Of a DNA stretch of 64,000 nt, positions 34,462-42,216 are shown piece by piece. The stretch lies in the NCBI RefSeq assembly GCF_013409045.1, contig NZ_JACCBT010000001.1, forward strand, positions 2,170,001-2,234,000. Direction: 5' to 3'. The notes beneath the pieces were generated by a model that saw only the letters and a list, made by a program, of their open reading frames with translations, did not search any database and was not told the DNA's origin. A program made the translations under genes and the position numbers. The number at the start of each line of letters is the position of its first letter. Within the stretch, counting starts at the first letter, position 1. The DNA comes from Actinomadura citrea (lineage in GTDB: Bacteria; Actinomycetota; Actinomycetes; Streptosporangiales; Streptosporangiaceae).

Positions 34462-35325
34462 CTAGTCCAGCAGCCGGTCGACCCGGACGGCGCGCCCCTC
34501 CGCCGCCAGGTGCTCGGGCAGGACGCGGCCGAAGAGCTGCCTCGTGCGCGCCACGCTGCCGATGACCCCCGGGCGCTCGCTGTAGGCGAGGATCGCCGTG
34601 TGCCGCGCCGTGTTCCCCCGTACCGCGGCGACCCGGTGCAGCGAGTACCGTCCCTTGAACAGCTGCAGGTCACCGGGGCGAAGCGCGAGCCGGCGGACGA
34701 GGTCACCGCCGTGCCCGGTCAGCACGCGGCGCACGTCGCCGAAGTTCTCCGCCTCCGCCGACCTGATGTTCGGGCAGTACTCGAAGACGCCCCCGTCCTC
34801 GGGCTCCCGCGTCAGCAGGCTGACCGTGAACTCGTTGGTGTCGAAGTGCCAGGGATGCTCCATTCCCGGGTTGACGACGTTGAGGACGAGCCCCGACAGC
34901 GGGTCGGCCAGTTCGTGCACCCGGGGCAGCCCGAAGCAGGCCGCCACGAACCGCTGGAAGTGCCCGCTCGCGTAGAGCCGGTGGACGACGGAGTCCGCGG
35001 GGATGTGGTCGCGGGCGACGAACGCGTTGCCCCGCTCGACGGTGATGCGCCCCGGATGGTCCTGCGGCAATGGCGTGCTCACGTCGATGTTGTAGGCGTT
35101 CACCGTTTCGACGTCGTAATGCGCGTGCGGAGCGATCGCCTCGCATTCCGCGCGCAGCACGTCCCGCAATGCCGGGTGAATGAAGTCGGGCAGCACGCAG
35201 CAGCCCGTTTTCGCCAGTTCCTGCCTGGTCCGGGAAACGAGGACGTCCCATCCCGCGCCGCCCGGCGCGGCCAGCGGATAGCGCTCCGTGTCGACGACCC
35301 CCGCGAGAGCCTCCGCTGCGCCCAT
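34462..35325 (-). CDS. HalD/BesD-like Fe(II)/2-oxoglutarate oxygenase, hydroxylase-type metal site
   Basis: This 287-residue protein matches the HalD/BesD family (free amino-acid halogenases and related hydroxylases): ERYPLAAPGGAGWDVL at the N-terminus, then DPLSGLVLNVVNPGMEHPWHFDTNEFTVSLL, GGVFEYCPNIRSAEAENF, LRPGDLQLFKGRYSLHRV and RHTAILAYSERPGVIGSV, cited in part. The metal motif is H-F-D, with Asp where halogenases have Gly, followed by the distal His in SLHRV. It is therefore predicted to hydroxylate, not chlorinate. BesD relatives act on lysine and related amino acids. The ATG at 35325 is preferred (GAAAGGA six bases upstream); a start at 35370 would add 15 residues. It is the first gene of the three-gene operon. 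Confidence 0.9.
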   Translation of the reverse strand: MGAAEALAGVVDTERYPLAAPGGAGWDVLVSRTRQELAKTGCCVLPDFIHPALRDVLRAECEAIAPHAHYDVETVNAYNIDVSTPLPQDHPGRITVERGNAFVARDHIPADSVVHRLYASGHFQRFVAACFGLPRVHELADPLSGLVLNVVNPGMEHPWHFDTNEFTVSLLTREPEDGGVFEYCPNIRSAEAENFGDVRRVLTGHGGDLVRRLALRPGDLQLFKGRYSLHRVAAVRGNTARHTAILAYSERPGVIGSVARTRQLFGRVLPEHLAAEGRAVRVDRLLD

Positions 35326-35347
35326 GAAGATCCTTTCGCGGTCGGCG

Positions 35348-35373
35348 AACCCCAACGGGTTGTAGCACATTCC
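35348..35373 (-). promoter_or_regulatory. SigR-like promoter match upstream of the oxygenase operon
   Basis: Read on the minus strand, GGAAT (35373-35369) and GTT (35350-35348) are exactly 18 bases apart, the SigR consensus. Transcription would begin near 35340 and the oxygenase ATG is at 35325. One or two such matches are expected by chance in this much DNA, so support is moderate at best. Confidence 0.35.
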
Positions 35374-35402
35374 TTCCGTGAATTCCCGGCCGCGCTTTTC
35401 CT

Positions 35403-35432
35403 CCGCGCTTTGTCATGGAATGATAAGCGCGG
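35403..35432. promoter_or_regulatory. 30-bp inverted repeat between divergent operons
   Basis: CCGCGCTT (35403-35410) and AAGCGCGG (35425-35432) are perfect inverted copies around a 14-base centre that itself contains TCAT-GGA-ATGA. It lies in the divergent space between the oxygenase operon and the kinase gene, so it is a plausible operator. Confidence 0.5.
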
Positions 35433-35627
35433 CCCGTGACCTGTGGCTTCGAACGCTCCCGGGCCCGGGGGCGCGCCGCTGGCGGTGTGTCCCATCTCAC
35501 CGGGGCGTCCCGGGGGCCGGGTCCGGCTCATGGATGTGGCGGTCGTGCGGACTTTCCGCGAACCTTTCCTCACACGGTGGCGTCACCGTCCTGTGAAGCA
35601 TGATCCGAAGAACGGCGGGAGCGCGGG

Positions 35628-37451
35628 ATGGACTGGCGGCTGACGGGGTTCACCGAGGAGCGCGAACTCGGACGGGGGGCGCAGGGACGGGTCGTCCTGG
35701 CCCGCCACACGGGGTCCGGGACCCCGGTCGCGATCAAGTACCTGGCAGGCGGGGACGCCGGCGCGGTCGAGGCGCTGCGGTCCGAGGCGCAGATGCTGGG
35801 GCGCCTGACGAGCCCGTACGTGGCCCGCCTCTACCAGTTCGTGGAGGGCGAGCACGGCGCGGCGATCGTGATGGAGGCGGTGAACGGCGCGTCCCTGAAG
35901 GAGGTGCTGCGCGAGCACGGGGCCCTCACTCCGGAGGCCGCGCTGCTCGTGCTGAAGGGCTCGCTGCTCGGGCTCGCGGCCGCCCACGCCGTCGGGGTCG
36001 TGCACCGCGACTACAAGCCGGCGAACGTCGTGGTGCAGGGCGACGGCCTGAGCAAGCTCGTGGACTTCGGCATCGCCGTCCTGGCGGGCGGCAGCTCGTT
36101 CGCGGGGACGCCCGTCTACATGGCGCCGGAGCAGTGGCGCGGTGATCCCGCCAGCCCCGCCACCGACGTGTACTCCGCGACGTGCGTGTTCGTGGAGTGC
36201 GTCACCGGGCGGCGCCCGTTCGCGACGGCCGAACGGGCGGCCCTGATGAACCAGCACCTCACCGCGCAGGTCGACGTGCGGGACGTGCCCGGGCCTCTTC
36301 GCCAGCTCGTCCTGCAGGGGATGGCGAAGGACCCGGGGGAGCGGCCGCCGGGCGCGGCGGAGTTCGTCACGCGGCTGGACACCGCCGCCGTCGCCGCGTA
36401 CGGGGGCGACTGGGAGCAGCGGGGCGTGCGCGCCCTGGCCGCCGCCGCGGTCGCGCTGGCCGCGCTGTTCCCGCTCGGTGCCCTCGCCGTCGCGCCGGGC
36501 GCGGTCGGGGCGGCCGGGGCTACCGCGGGCACGGCGGGCGCGGCGGGCACGGCGGGCACGGCCGGCGGCGCGGGCGGCGTGGGGACCACGGGGGCGGCCG
36601 TGAGCAAGGGATTCCTCGCCACCGCGGCCGGCAAGGGCGCGATGGCCGCCGCGGGCGCCGCCGTGGTCGCGGGGACGGCGGGCGGCGTCGTCTACGCGGT
36701 GCAGGACGGCAAGCCCGCGCCACCCGCGGCCGAGCCCGCCGCCGTCGTCACCCTGGCCGCCGACAACCGCCGGCTCACCGGCCCGGCGATCGAGGTCCAG
36801 AACGCGCGGTATCCGAAGGTCAGCGGGCTGAAGGACCCCGCACTGGAGCGCCGCGTCAACGCCGAGCTCCGCGGGCCGGTGGACCGGCTCGTCGCGTCGG
36901 CGAGGAGGCTGGCCACCTCGATCGACTGCCGGGGCAAGCCCGTGAAGGTGGGCACCGAGACGAGGCTCGGGCTGCGCGGCCCGCGCCTGGTGTCGGTCCG
37001 CTACTACATGCTGTCGGACAACTGCCAGCAGGCGGACGGCTCCCCGGGCGGCGAGGTCGTCACCGTCGACCTGCGCACCGGCCGCCGGCTCACCGCGGCC
37101 GACGTCTTCCAGCCCGCGACGCTCACCTCGGACGGCGTGCGCCGGCTCCGGTCGCTCGTCCCGCAGAAGCCGGCCCTCCATGAGCGCCGGTGGCAGGACT
37201 GCGGCTCCGACGGGCCGTTCGACCTCTCCGACCTCTCCCCCCACCAGGACTCGGGGGCGCCGGAGAGGACCCTGCCGCCGATCCTGAACCCGTTCTTCAC
37301 CCCCACGGGTTTCGAGCTCTCCTTCCTGGCGGGCGGCAGCGACGGCTGCGGCAACCTGAACTTCGGCACCTCCTACGCGAACGTCCGCGGCCTGCTGAAG
37401 CCCGGGATCGTCGCGCTGCTGCCCTCAGGTCCCTCGCCGTCGCGGTCCTGA
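35628..37451 (+). CDS. Membrane Ser/Thr protein kinase with RsiV-like extracellular domain
   Basis: Residues 1-260 are a Hanks kinase: GRGAQGRVVLAR (Gly loop), VAIKYL (Lys), VVHRDYKPANVV (catalytic loop), KLVDFGIA (DFG) and MAPEQW (APE). A stretch of about 70 Ala/Gly-rich residues contains the membrane helix (ALAAAAVALAALFPLGALAV). The C-terminal 220 residues (PAIEVQNARYPKVSGLKDPA, VVTVDLRTGRRLTAADVF, FELSFLAGGSDGCG) resemble the DUF3298/RsiV fold, which in RsiV binds lysozyme. This is not a PASTA kinase, so the ligand differs from PknB. It is followed 190 bp downstream by a PP2C phosphatase on the same strand, and diverges from the oxygenase operon. Confidence 0.88.
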   Translation: MDWRLTGFTEERELGRGAQGRVVLARHTGSGTPVAIKYLAGGDAGAVEALRSEAQMLGRLTSPYVARLYQFVEGEHGAAIVMEAVNGASLKEVLREHGALTPEAALLVLKGSLLGLAAAHAVGVVHRDYKPANVVVQGDGLSKLVDFGIAVLAGGSSFAGTPVYMAPEQWRGDPASPATDVYSATCVFVECVTGRRPFATAERAALMNQHLTAQVDVRDVPGPLRQLVLQGMAKDPGERPPGAAEFVTRLDTAAVAAYGGDWEQRGVRALAAAAVALAALFPLGALAVAPGAVGAAGATAGTAGAAGTAGTAGGAGGVGTTGAAVSKGFLATAAGKGAMAAAGAAVVAGTAGGVVYAVQDGKPAPPAAEPAAVVTLAADNRRLTGPAIEVQNARYPKVSGLKDPALERRVNAELRGPVDRLVASARRLATSIDCRGKPVKVGTETRLGLRGPRLVSVRYYMLSDNCQQADGSPGGEVVTVDLRTGRRLTAADVFQPATLTSDGVRRLRSLVPQKPALHERRWQDCGSDGPFDLSDLSPHQDSGAPERTLPPILNPFFTPTGFELSFLAGGSDGCGNLNFGTSYANVRGLLKPGIVALLPSGPSPSRS

Positions 37452-37641
37452 TGGCGGCCCGGCTCGCCGCTCACCAGCGGTTTCCCGTGCGGGGACGCCC
37501 GGACCGGAGGCCACATGCACGGCGGCCGGGAGGGTAGGGTCCGGTAAAGGGGGGAATGCGGTCCTGGAGCACGGTGGTCCGCCCGCGGGACGGTGGAGTG
37601 CACGAGCCCCCGAGAAACCGAGCAGGCAGGGCGGCGAACCG

Positions 37642-38859
37642 ATGCTGAGAGAGCTGCTGGCGGCGAGCCATCTGATGTCGATGGAGCAGCTGCCGGGCGC
37701 GGTGGCCCGGCACGCCGCCGACCAGGGCCTCCATGACGCGGTCATCTACGTCGTGGATCTCCAGCAGACGGTGCTGCGCCTGCTGACGGGCGAGGGGCCG
37801 GACGCCGGGCGGAACCCCGGAGCCGAGACCCCGGAGCTGAGGGTCGACGGGACGGTCGCGGGCCGGGCCTTCCAGACGATGGAGACCGCGGCCGGTCAGG
37901 CCGTCGACGGCGGGAACTGCCAGTACTGGGTGCCGATCCTCGACGGGGCCGAGCGGCTCGGCGTGCTGCGCGTGACCGTCCGCCGCGACGACGCCCGGGC
38001 CCTTGAGGAGGCCGAGTCCCTGGCCGGCCTGGTCGCGTTGATCATCGTCAGCAAGGGCCCGTACAGCGACTCCTTCTCCCGCCTCGTGCGGACCAGGGAC
38101 ATGACCGTGTCGGCGGAGATGCAGTGGCGGCTGCTGCCCCCGATGACCTTCGGCAACGACCAGGTCGTCATCGGCGCCGCGCTGGAACCGGCCTACATGC
38201 TGGGCGGCGACACCTTCGACTACGCCCTCGCGGGCGAGACCGTCCATCTCACGATCTTCGACGCCATGGGCCACGACACCGCCGCCGGGCTCACCTCCAA
38301 CCTCGCCGTCGCGGCCTGCCGCAACAGCCGCATCCAGGGGGCCGGGCTCGTCGAGACGGCGCAGGCCATCGAGGCGGCGCTGCTCGAACAGGACCCGAGC
38401 GGGCGCTTCGTCACGGCCGTGCTGGCCGAGCTCGACCTGCCGTCGGGCGTGCTGTCGTGGATCTCGCACGGGCACCCTCCCCCCGTCGTCATCCGCGGGT
38501 CGCGGTGGGTCACCACGCTGGAGTGCCCGCCCGGCGCCCCGCTCGGCACCGGCCTCGGCGTGCAGCCGGAGTTGTGCAGCGAGCAGCTGGAACCGGGTGA
38601 CCGGGTCCTGTTCTACAGCGACGGGATCGTGGAGGCCCGCGACCCGAGCAAGCAGGAGTTCGGGCTGGACCGGTTCGTCGACTTCATCATCCGGCGCGAG
38701 GCCGACGGGCTGTCGGTCCCCGAGACGCTGCGGCGCCTCGTCCACAGCATCCTGGAGCACCACGCGGGACGCCTGGACGACGACGCCACCGTCCTGCTCC
38801 TCGAATGGCACGGTCCCCTCGGCGTGGGGGACGCCTCCGAGCGGCTCAAGAACGACTGA
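37642..38859 (+). CDS. PP2C-type (SpoIIE) phosphatase with GAF-like sensor
   Basis: The 405-residue protein begins with a GAF-like domain (LPGAVARHAADQGLHDAVIYVVD, split; YWVPILDGAERLGVLRV, residues 10-145). A helical linker leads to the SpoIIE catalytic domain (AEMQWRLLPPMTFGNDQVVIG, AYMLGGDTFDYAL, FDAMGHDTAAGLTS, WISHGHPPPVVIRG, VLFYSDGIVEARDP, LDDDATVLLLEW). The metal-binding Asp residues (GGDTFDY, DAMGHD, SDGIVE, DDDAT) are all present. It probably dephosphorylates an anti-sigma antagonist or reverses the neighbouring kinase; neither target is shown. Its last 14 bp overlap the convergent esterase gene. Confidence 0.92.
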   Translation: MLRELLAASHLMSMEQLPGAVARHAADQGLHDAVIYVVDLQQTVLRLLTGEGPDAGRNPGAETPELRVDGTVAGRAFQTMETAAGQAVDGGNCQYWVPILDGAERLGVLRVTVRRDDARALEEAESLAGLVALIIVSKGPYSDSFSRLVRTRDMTVSAEMQWRLLPPMTFGNDQVVIGAALEPAYMLGGDTFDYALAGETVHLTIFDAMGHDTAAGLTSNLAVAACRNSRIQGAGLVETAQAIEAALLEQDPSGRFVTAVLAELDLPSGVLSWISHGHPPPVVIRGSRWVTTLECPPGAPLGTGLGVQPELCSEQLEPGDRVLFYSDGIVEARDPSKQEFGLDRFVDFIIRREADGLSVPETLRRLVHSILEHHAGRLDDDATVLLLEWHGPLGVGDASERLKND

Positions 38860-39862
38860 GCCCGGAGCAGGGGCCGAGCCCCAGGGCGTCCATGAGCATC
38901 GGGTACGCCTCGTGCAGGTCGCGCTGCCAGTACGGCCAGTCGTGCTGCCCGTCGAAGAAGCGGGCGGTCACCGGGACGTCGAGGGCTCGCAACCGGTCGA
39001 CGAACGCGTGCGCGTGGTCGTTCGCGCCGGCCTCCACCGGGTCGGTGAACGGCAGCCCGCCGAGCGACCCGGCCCGGCCGTTCCCGCTCGCCACCCAGAG
39101 CCGGACGCCGTGCAGCCGCCCCGCGAGGTCGGTCGGGTTGTGGGCGTGCCAGATCGCGGCCTGGTCGTCGGGGTCGCCCCACACCCGCCGCCAGTCGGTG
39201 CCGGGGCAGGCCATGGAGGGCCCCCATCCGGTCGAGTCGTCGCCCGGCTCGTGGCCGTGCAGGGTGTCCAGGTAGCCGCTGAACGCCGCCGCGGCCGCGA
39301 ACGCGCCGGGGAACCGTGCCGCGTACAGCATGGCGCCGAGGCCGCCCATGGAATTGCCCGCGATCACGCGCTGCGATCCCGCGCCGTAGTCCCGTTCGAG
39401 AATGCCGCGCATTTCGGTCATGTGGAACGTCTCCCAGCGCGGCGGGCCGCCGTTCCCGTAGTTCCACCAGTCGGAGTAATTGCCGCAGCGGCCGCCGTTC
39501 GGCATGACGACGATGACGCCGGTGCCGGCGGTGAGTTCCGCGACGTCGGTGTCGCGCGTCCAGGCGGTGTGGTCGTCGACGCCGCCGTGCAGCAGCCACA
39601 GCGTGGGCCAGGTGCGCGCCGCGTGCCGCGACCAGCCCGGCGGGAGCAGGAGCCGTACCTTCTGGCGGCCGTCCATGGCGGGCGAGGCGATGGTCAGGTC
39701 CAGGGTGCGGGGCGCGACGGCCGTCTCGGCGACGACCTCGGCGCGGGCCGGGGCGGCCGCCATGGACCGGTTCGCGAGCACGAGGGGCAGGAGGAGCGCG
39801 AAGGCCCCCAGCCATGCGGCGGGGGTGGGGCGACGGAGCAACGCGGGGCCTTCCGGAAACAC
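38846..39862 (-). CDS. Secreted esterase, antigen-85/esterase-D-like
   Basis: This 338-residue alpha/beta hydrolase has a signal segment (AWLGAFALLLPLVLANRSMAA), the N-terminal strand pair PRTLDLTIASPAMDG, an oxyanion region LLHGGVDDHTAW, the nucleophile elbow AGNSMGGLGAMLYA, and a C-terminal His in GQHDWPYWQRDL. It resembles mycolyltransferase/antigen-85 type esterases but no mycolic acid context is seen. Export to the envelope is likely. The GTG at 39862 is the first start; its ribosome-binding site is weak. A second member of the family is at 54954-56207. Confidence 0.88.
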   Translation of the reverse strand: MFPEGPALLRRPTPAAWLGAFALLLPLVLANRSMAAAPARAEVVAETAVAPRTLDLTIASPAMDGRQKVRLLLPPGWSRHAARTWPTLWLLHGGVDDHTAWTRDTDVAELTAGTGVIVVMPNGGRCGNYSDWWNYGNGGPPRWETFHMTEMRGILERDYGAGSQRVIAGNSMGGLGAMLYAARFPGAFAAAAAFSGYLDTLHGHEPGDDSTGWGPSMACPGTDWRRVWGDPDDQAAIWHAHNPTDLAGRLHGVRLWVASGNGRAGSLGGLPFTDPVEAGANDHAHAFVDRLRALDVPVTARFFDGQHDWPYWQRDLHEAYPMLMDALGLGPCSGLSRS

Positions 39863-40003
39863 CGGCCGTGAGGATGTGCCGGCCTTGGGAAAGGGGAGAG
39901 CTCCTTTGTGCGGAATTTCTCTCCCGTGCCCCGGGGATTCCCGGGCCCCTGGGCTCCGAAGCGCAAACCGAAAAGCTTATAAAATGCATTTCCCTGAACG
40001 GGG

Positions 40004-40041
40004 AACGCGCCGGGTGCCCCCCTGGCGGCCCCCGGCGCGTT
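40004..40041 (-). terminator. Hairpin after the metalloprotease/peptide operon
   Basis: AACGCGCCGGG (40004-40014) pairs perfectly with CCCGGCGCGTT (40031-40041), 11 bp, with a GC-rich loop. It lies 16 bp beyond the metalloprotease stop (40057), so it is the likely terminator of that minus-strand operon. Confidence 0.7.
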
Positions 40042-40056
40042 GGTGAGAGGGGCCCG

Positions 40057-41373
40057 TCAGGTGCCGGAGGCCGCCTTGGCCACGGGCGCGTTCACGTAGC
40101 GGACGACCCACCGCACCAGCCCGCGGGCCATGCTGTACAGGATGAACGCCACGCCGATCAGCGGCAGGACCAGCAGGACGATCTGGAGCCCGGAGGTGAG
40201 CAGCGTGAGGGGCCCCGCGCCGTCGGCGGCGGCGGACGCGAGCCTGCGCACCATCGCCCAGTCCTTGGCCACCAGCCCGGGGACCTGGGTGACGATCAGC
40301 GCGAGCTGGAACGCCAGCATGGGGATCACCGTCAGCACCCAGACCGTGACGAAGATCTGGGGCCAGCGCTTGAGGTCGTCGAGGCGGGCGTCGGCCGGGC
40401 GCCGCAGGAGCGTCCGGCGCAGGATCGGCCCGATGTAGCGGAACAGGTCGGGGATGCCGATGAGGTCGGACATGATGTAGTACCCGTCGAACCGCAGCGT
40501 CGGCAGCAGCTGCTGCACGATCTCCAGGTTGACGTACATGATGGCGACGATCAGCGGCGCGAACCCCGTCTGCATGTACAGCAGGGTCAGCCCGATGATG
40601 AAGATGGCGTTGAAATAGACGCCGGCGAGGTCGGCGCGGAGCCGACCGGCGCGGCCGAGCCTGTACGACTCGGTGATGTCGGTGTAGAACGCGGGCCACA
40701 CCAGGTAGATGCCGCAGCCCATGACCCCGGGGCGGACGCCGCCGTACCGGCACGCCGAGGCGTGCCCGATCTCGTGGAACGCGCACGAGGCGATCCCGAG
40801 CCCGAACACCAGCAGGATGCTGACCGGTTTCAGGATCGCCATCGACAGCGCGTCGGCGATCGACTTGGACGTGAGCACCCAGACCTCGCCGGCAAGGAAG
40901 GCGGCGAGCACGGGCGCGATCACCCAGGGGCGGAACAGCCAGGCGAACAGGCCTCCGATGAACCAGGTGACCGACTCGGGGAACACCGCGATCTTGAACT
41001 TGAGCGCCAGGAACGGGTCGGACCGCACGAGCTGCGGGTCGGTGCCGTCGCTGAACGTGGTGACGCCGAGCGGGGCGAGCTTGCGGTCCACCAGGTAGAC
41101 GATCTGCTCGGCGGACAGCCGCGCGTCCGCCTCCCGGCTGACCGAGTCGGCCACCGTTTCGAGCGAGGCGACCACGTCGCGCTCGGCCGCCAGGTGGCGG
41201 TGCTCGTGCAGCGCCCTGGCGACGAGGAAGAGCAGCGGGGGCAGCCGGACGAGCTGCCGGTTCGGCAGGCGGACCAGCTGCGGCGGCTCCCGGTACCCGG
41301 AGTTCTTGAACTCGCCGACGAGTTCGGCGCCGTCCACCAGCGAGGGCAGGGTGAGGGCGGCGGGCGCGGTCAT
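40057..41373 (-). CDS. Membrane zinc metalloprotease with PqqD/RRE-like N-terminus (peptide maturase)
   Basis: The 438-residue protein resembles the M50-like 'putative peptide zinc metalloprotease' family. Residues 25-105 (PQLVRLPNRQLVRLPPLLFL, RRLA-like helices, SAEQIVYLVDRKLAPLGV) look like the PqqD/RiPP-recognition winged helix that often precedes such proteases. The membrane part has about seven helices. The zinc motif is HEIGH at residues 200-204 (FHEIGHASACRYGG), and a conserved second motif RFDGYYIMSDLIGIPDLF (about 294-311) supplies the Asp ligand. It overlaps the second peptide gene by four bases, so translation is coupled. Predicted role: to bind the leader of the small peptides and cleave or export them. 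Confidence 0.88.
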   Translation of the reverse strand: MTAPAALTLPSLVDGAELVGEFKNSGYREPPQLVRLPNRQLVRLPPLLFLVARALHEHRHLAAERDVVASLETVADSVSREADARLSAEQIVYLVDRKLAPLGVTTFSDGTDPQLVRSDPFLALKFKIAVFPESVTWFIGGLFAWLFRPWVIAPVLAAFLAGEVWVLTSKSIADALSMAILKPVSILLVFGLGIASCAFHEIGHASACRYGGVRPGVMGCGIYLVWPAFYTDITESYRLGRAGRLRADLAGVYFNAIFIIGLTLLYMQTGFAPLIVAIMYVNLEIVQQLLPTLRFDGYYIMSDLIGIPDLFRYIGPILRRTLLRRPADARLDDLKRWPQIFVTVWVLTVIPMLAFQLALIVTQVPGLVAKDWAMVRRLASAAADGAGPLTLLTSGLQIVLLVLPLIGVAFILYSMARGLVRWVVRYVNAPVAKAASGT

Positions 41374-41624
41374 GGGGCGTCGTGCACCACGACGGCGGGC
41401 ACGCAGGTCACCGTGGAGGTCGGGGCCTCGGCGAGCAGGCCGGTGCCGAGCAGGCCGGACGTGCCGGCGGACTGGGTGGCCTGGCAGGCGTAGAACACCT
41501 CGGTGTCGCCGCCGCCGTCGCCGCCGCCGTTCCCGGCGGACAGCGCGAGCCGCCGCGGGAGGACCTCCCCGGTCAACCGGTCCAGTTCCGCGTAGGTGAG
41601 CTTCTGAGGGTTGGAAGGGCTCAT
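41370..41624 (-). CDS. Small precursor peptide B (84 aa)
   Basis: The 84-residue product is a paralogue of the next upstream peptide. Its N-terminus KLTYAELDRLTGEVLPRRLA resembles a leader and is followed by a Gly-rich break (GNGGGDGGGD, residues 31-40). The C-terminal 45 residues contain two Cys (47 and 74) in FYACQATQ and STVTCVPAVVV, so one disulfide or crosslink is possible. There is no signal peptide. ATG at 41624 has only a weak ribosome-binding site. Shared pattern with peptide A: (S/T)Y(A/T)ELD-x-L-x-GE-x-LP-x-R-x-x-LS, and ACQ-x(2)-Q ... CVP. Confidence 0.85.
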   Translation of the reverse strand: MSPSNPQKLTYAELDRLTGEVLPRRLALSAGNGGGDGGGDTEVFYACQATQSAGTSGLLGTGLLAEAPTSTVTCVPAVVVHDAP

Positions 41625-41654
41625 GGGATCGCTTTCGCTTATGTGTAGGAAGGG

Positions 41655-41685
41655 GGAAGGGCTGGCGGAAGCCGCCAGCCCTTCC
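41655..41685 (-). terminator. Perfect 14-bp hairpin between the two peptide genes
   Basis: GGAAGGGCTGGCGG (41655-41668) and CCGCCAGCCCTTCC (41672-41685) are perfect inverted copies with a 3-base loop. It lies between the first peptide gene (stop 41723) and the second. Such hairpins often act as partial terminators or RNA stabilisers after a highly expressed structural gene, giving more peptide A than peptide B and protease. Confidence 0.75.
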
Positions 41686-41722
41686 GGGTGCGGGCCTAGA
41701 CCCGCGGTAGAGCACGCTCGGT

Positions 41723-41998
41723 TCAGTGACCGGAGATCGCGGTGCCCGGCACGCAGGCGATCGAGCTGGCGTCGTTCTGAGCGTGCAGGCCGACGAGCTG
41801 CAGCAGGCCGCTGTCGGGGCGGGTCTGCTGGCTCTGGCAGGCGTTCACGACCGCGGTCGTGCCGCCGTCGCCACCGCCGTGGTTGAGGTTGACGTTCTCG
41901 TTCTCGCCGCCCCCGACGAGAAGGGTGGACAGCACGGCCCGCTCCGGCAGGATCTCACCGGCGAGCTTGTCCAGCTCGGTGTAGCTGAAGGACTTCAT
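41723..41998 (-). CDS. Small precursor peptide A (91 aa)
   Basis: From ATG 41998 (with AGGAAC upstream) the product has 91 residues. The leader-like N-terminus is FSYTELDKLAGEILPERAVL, then VGGGENENVNLNHGGGDGG, and a C-terminal part with Cys54 and Cys82 in VVNACQSQQT and SSIACVPGTAI. It aligns end to end with peptide B, including the leader motif, the Gly-rich hinge, the SGLL segment and the Cys pair 27-28 residues apart. No known precursor family is recognised. An in-frame start at 42022 would add eight basic residues but lacks a ribosome-binding site. Confidence 0.85.
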   Translation of the reverse strand: MKSFSYTELDKLAGEILPERAVLSTLLVGGGENENVNLNHGGGDGGTTAVVNACQSQQTRPDSGLLQLVGLHAQNDASSIACVPGTAISGH

Positions 41999-42086
41999 GT
42001 GGTTCCTTTTCTTCCTTGTCACGCCCGGATCTCAAGGTGGATACCGGATGTCCCTTCCCTCGCCCCAGGTCGGAGTGAGGTAGCTC

Positions 42087-42118
42087 TACGTATAGCAGAT
42101 GTTACGTACGGTGGCCAA
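42087..42118 (-). promoter_or_regulatory. Promoter of the peptide operon with paired TACGTA boxes
   Basis: On the minus strand TTGGCC (42118-42113) and TATACG (42094-42089) are 18 bases apart, a fair -35/-10 pair. Two TACGTA palindromes (42087-42092 and 42103-42108) lie 16 bases apart within it, one over the -10 box and one in the spacer, which suggests a repressor site. The region is AT-rich relative to its surroundings. The ferritin-like gene diverges from the same gap. Confidence 0.6.
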
Positions 42119-42216
42119 GTAACCCTCTGGGTCGCAGGTTCCTCGCGTCGGCGCCCAGGCATGAGTGGCCCCGGCTGGGTAGGGGAGCCCATATCCGTGC
42201 TGATCAGGAGGAGTGC

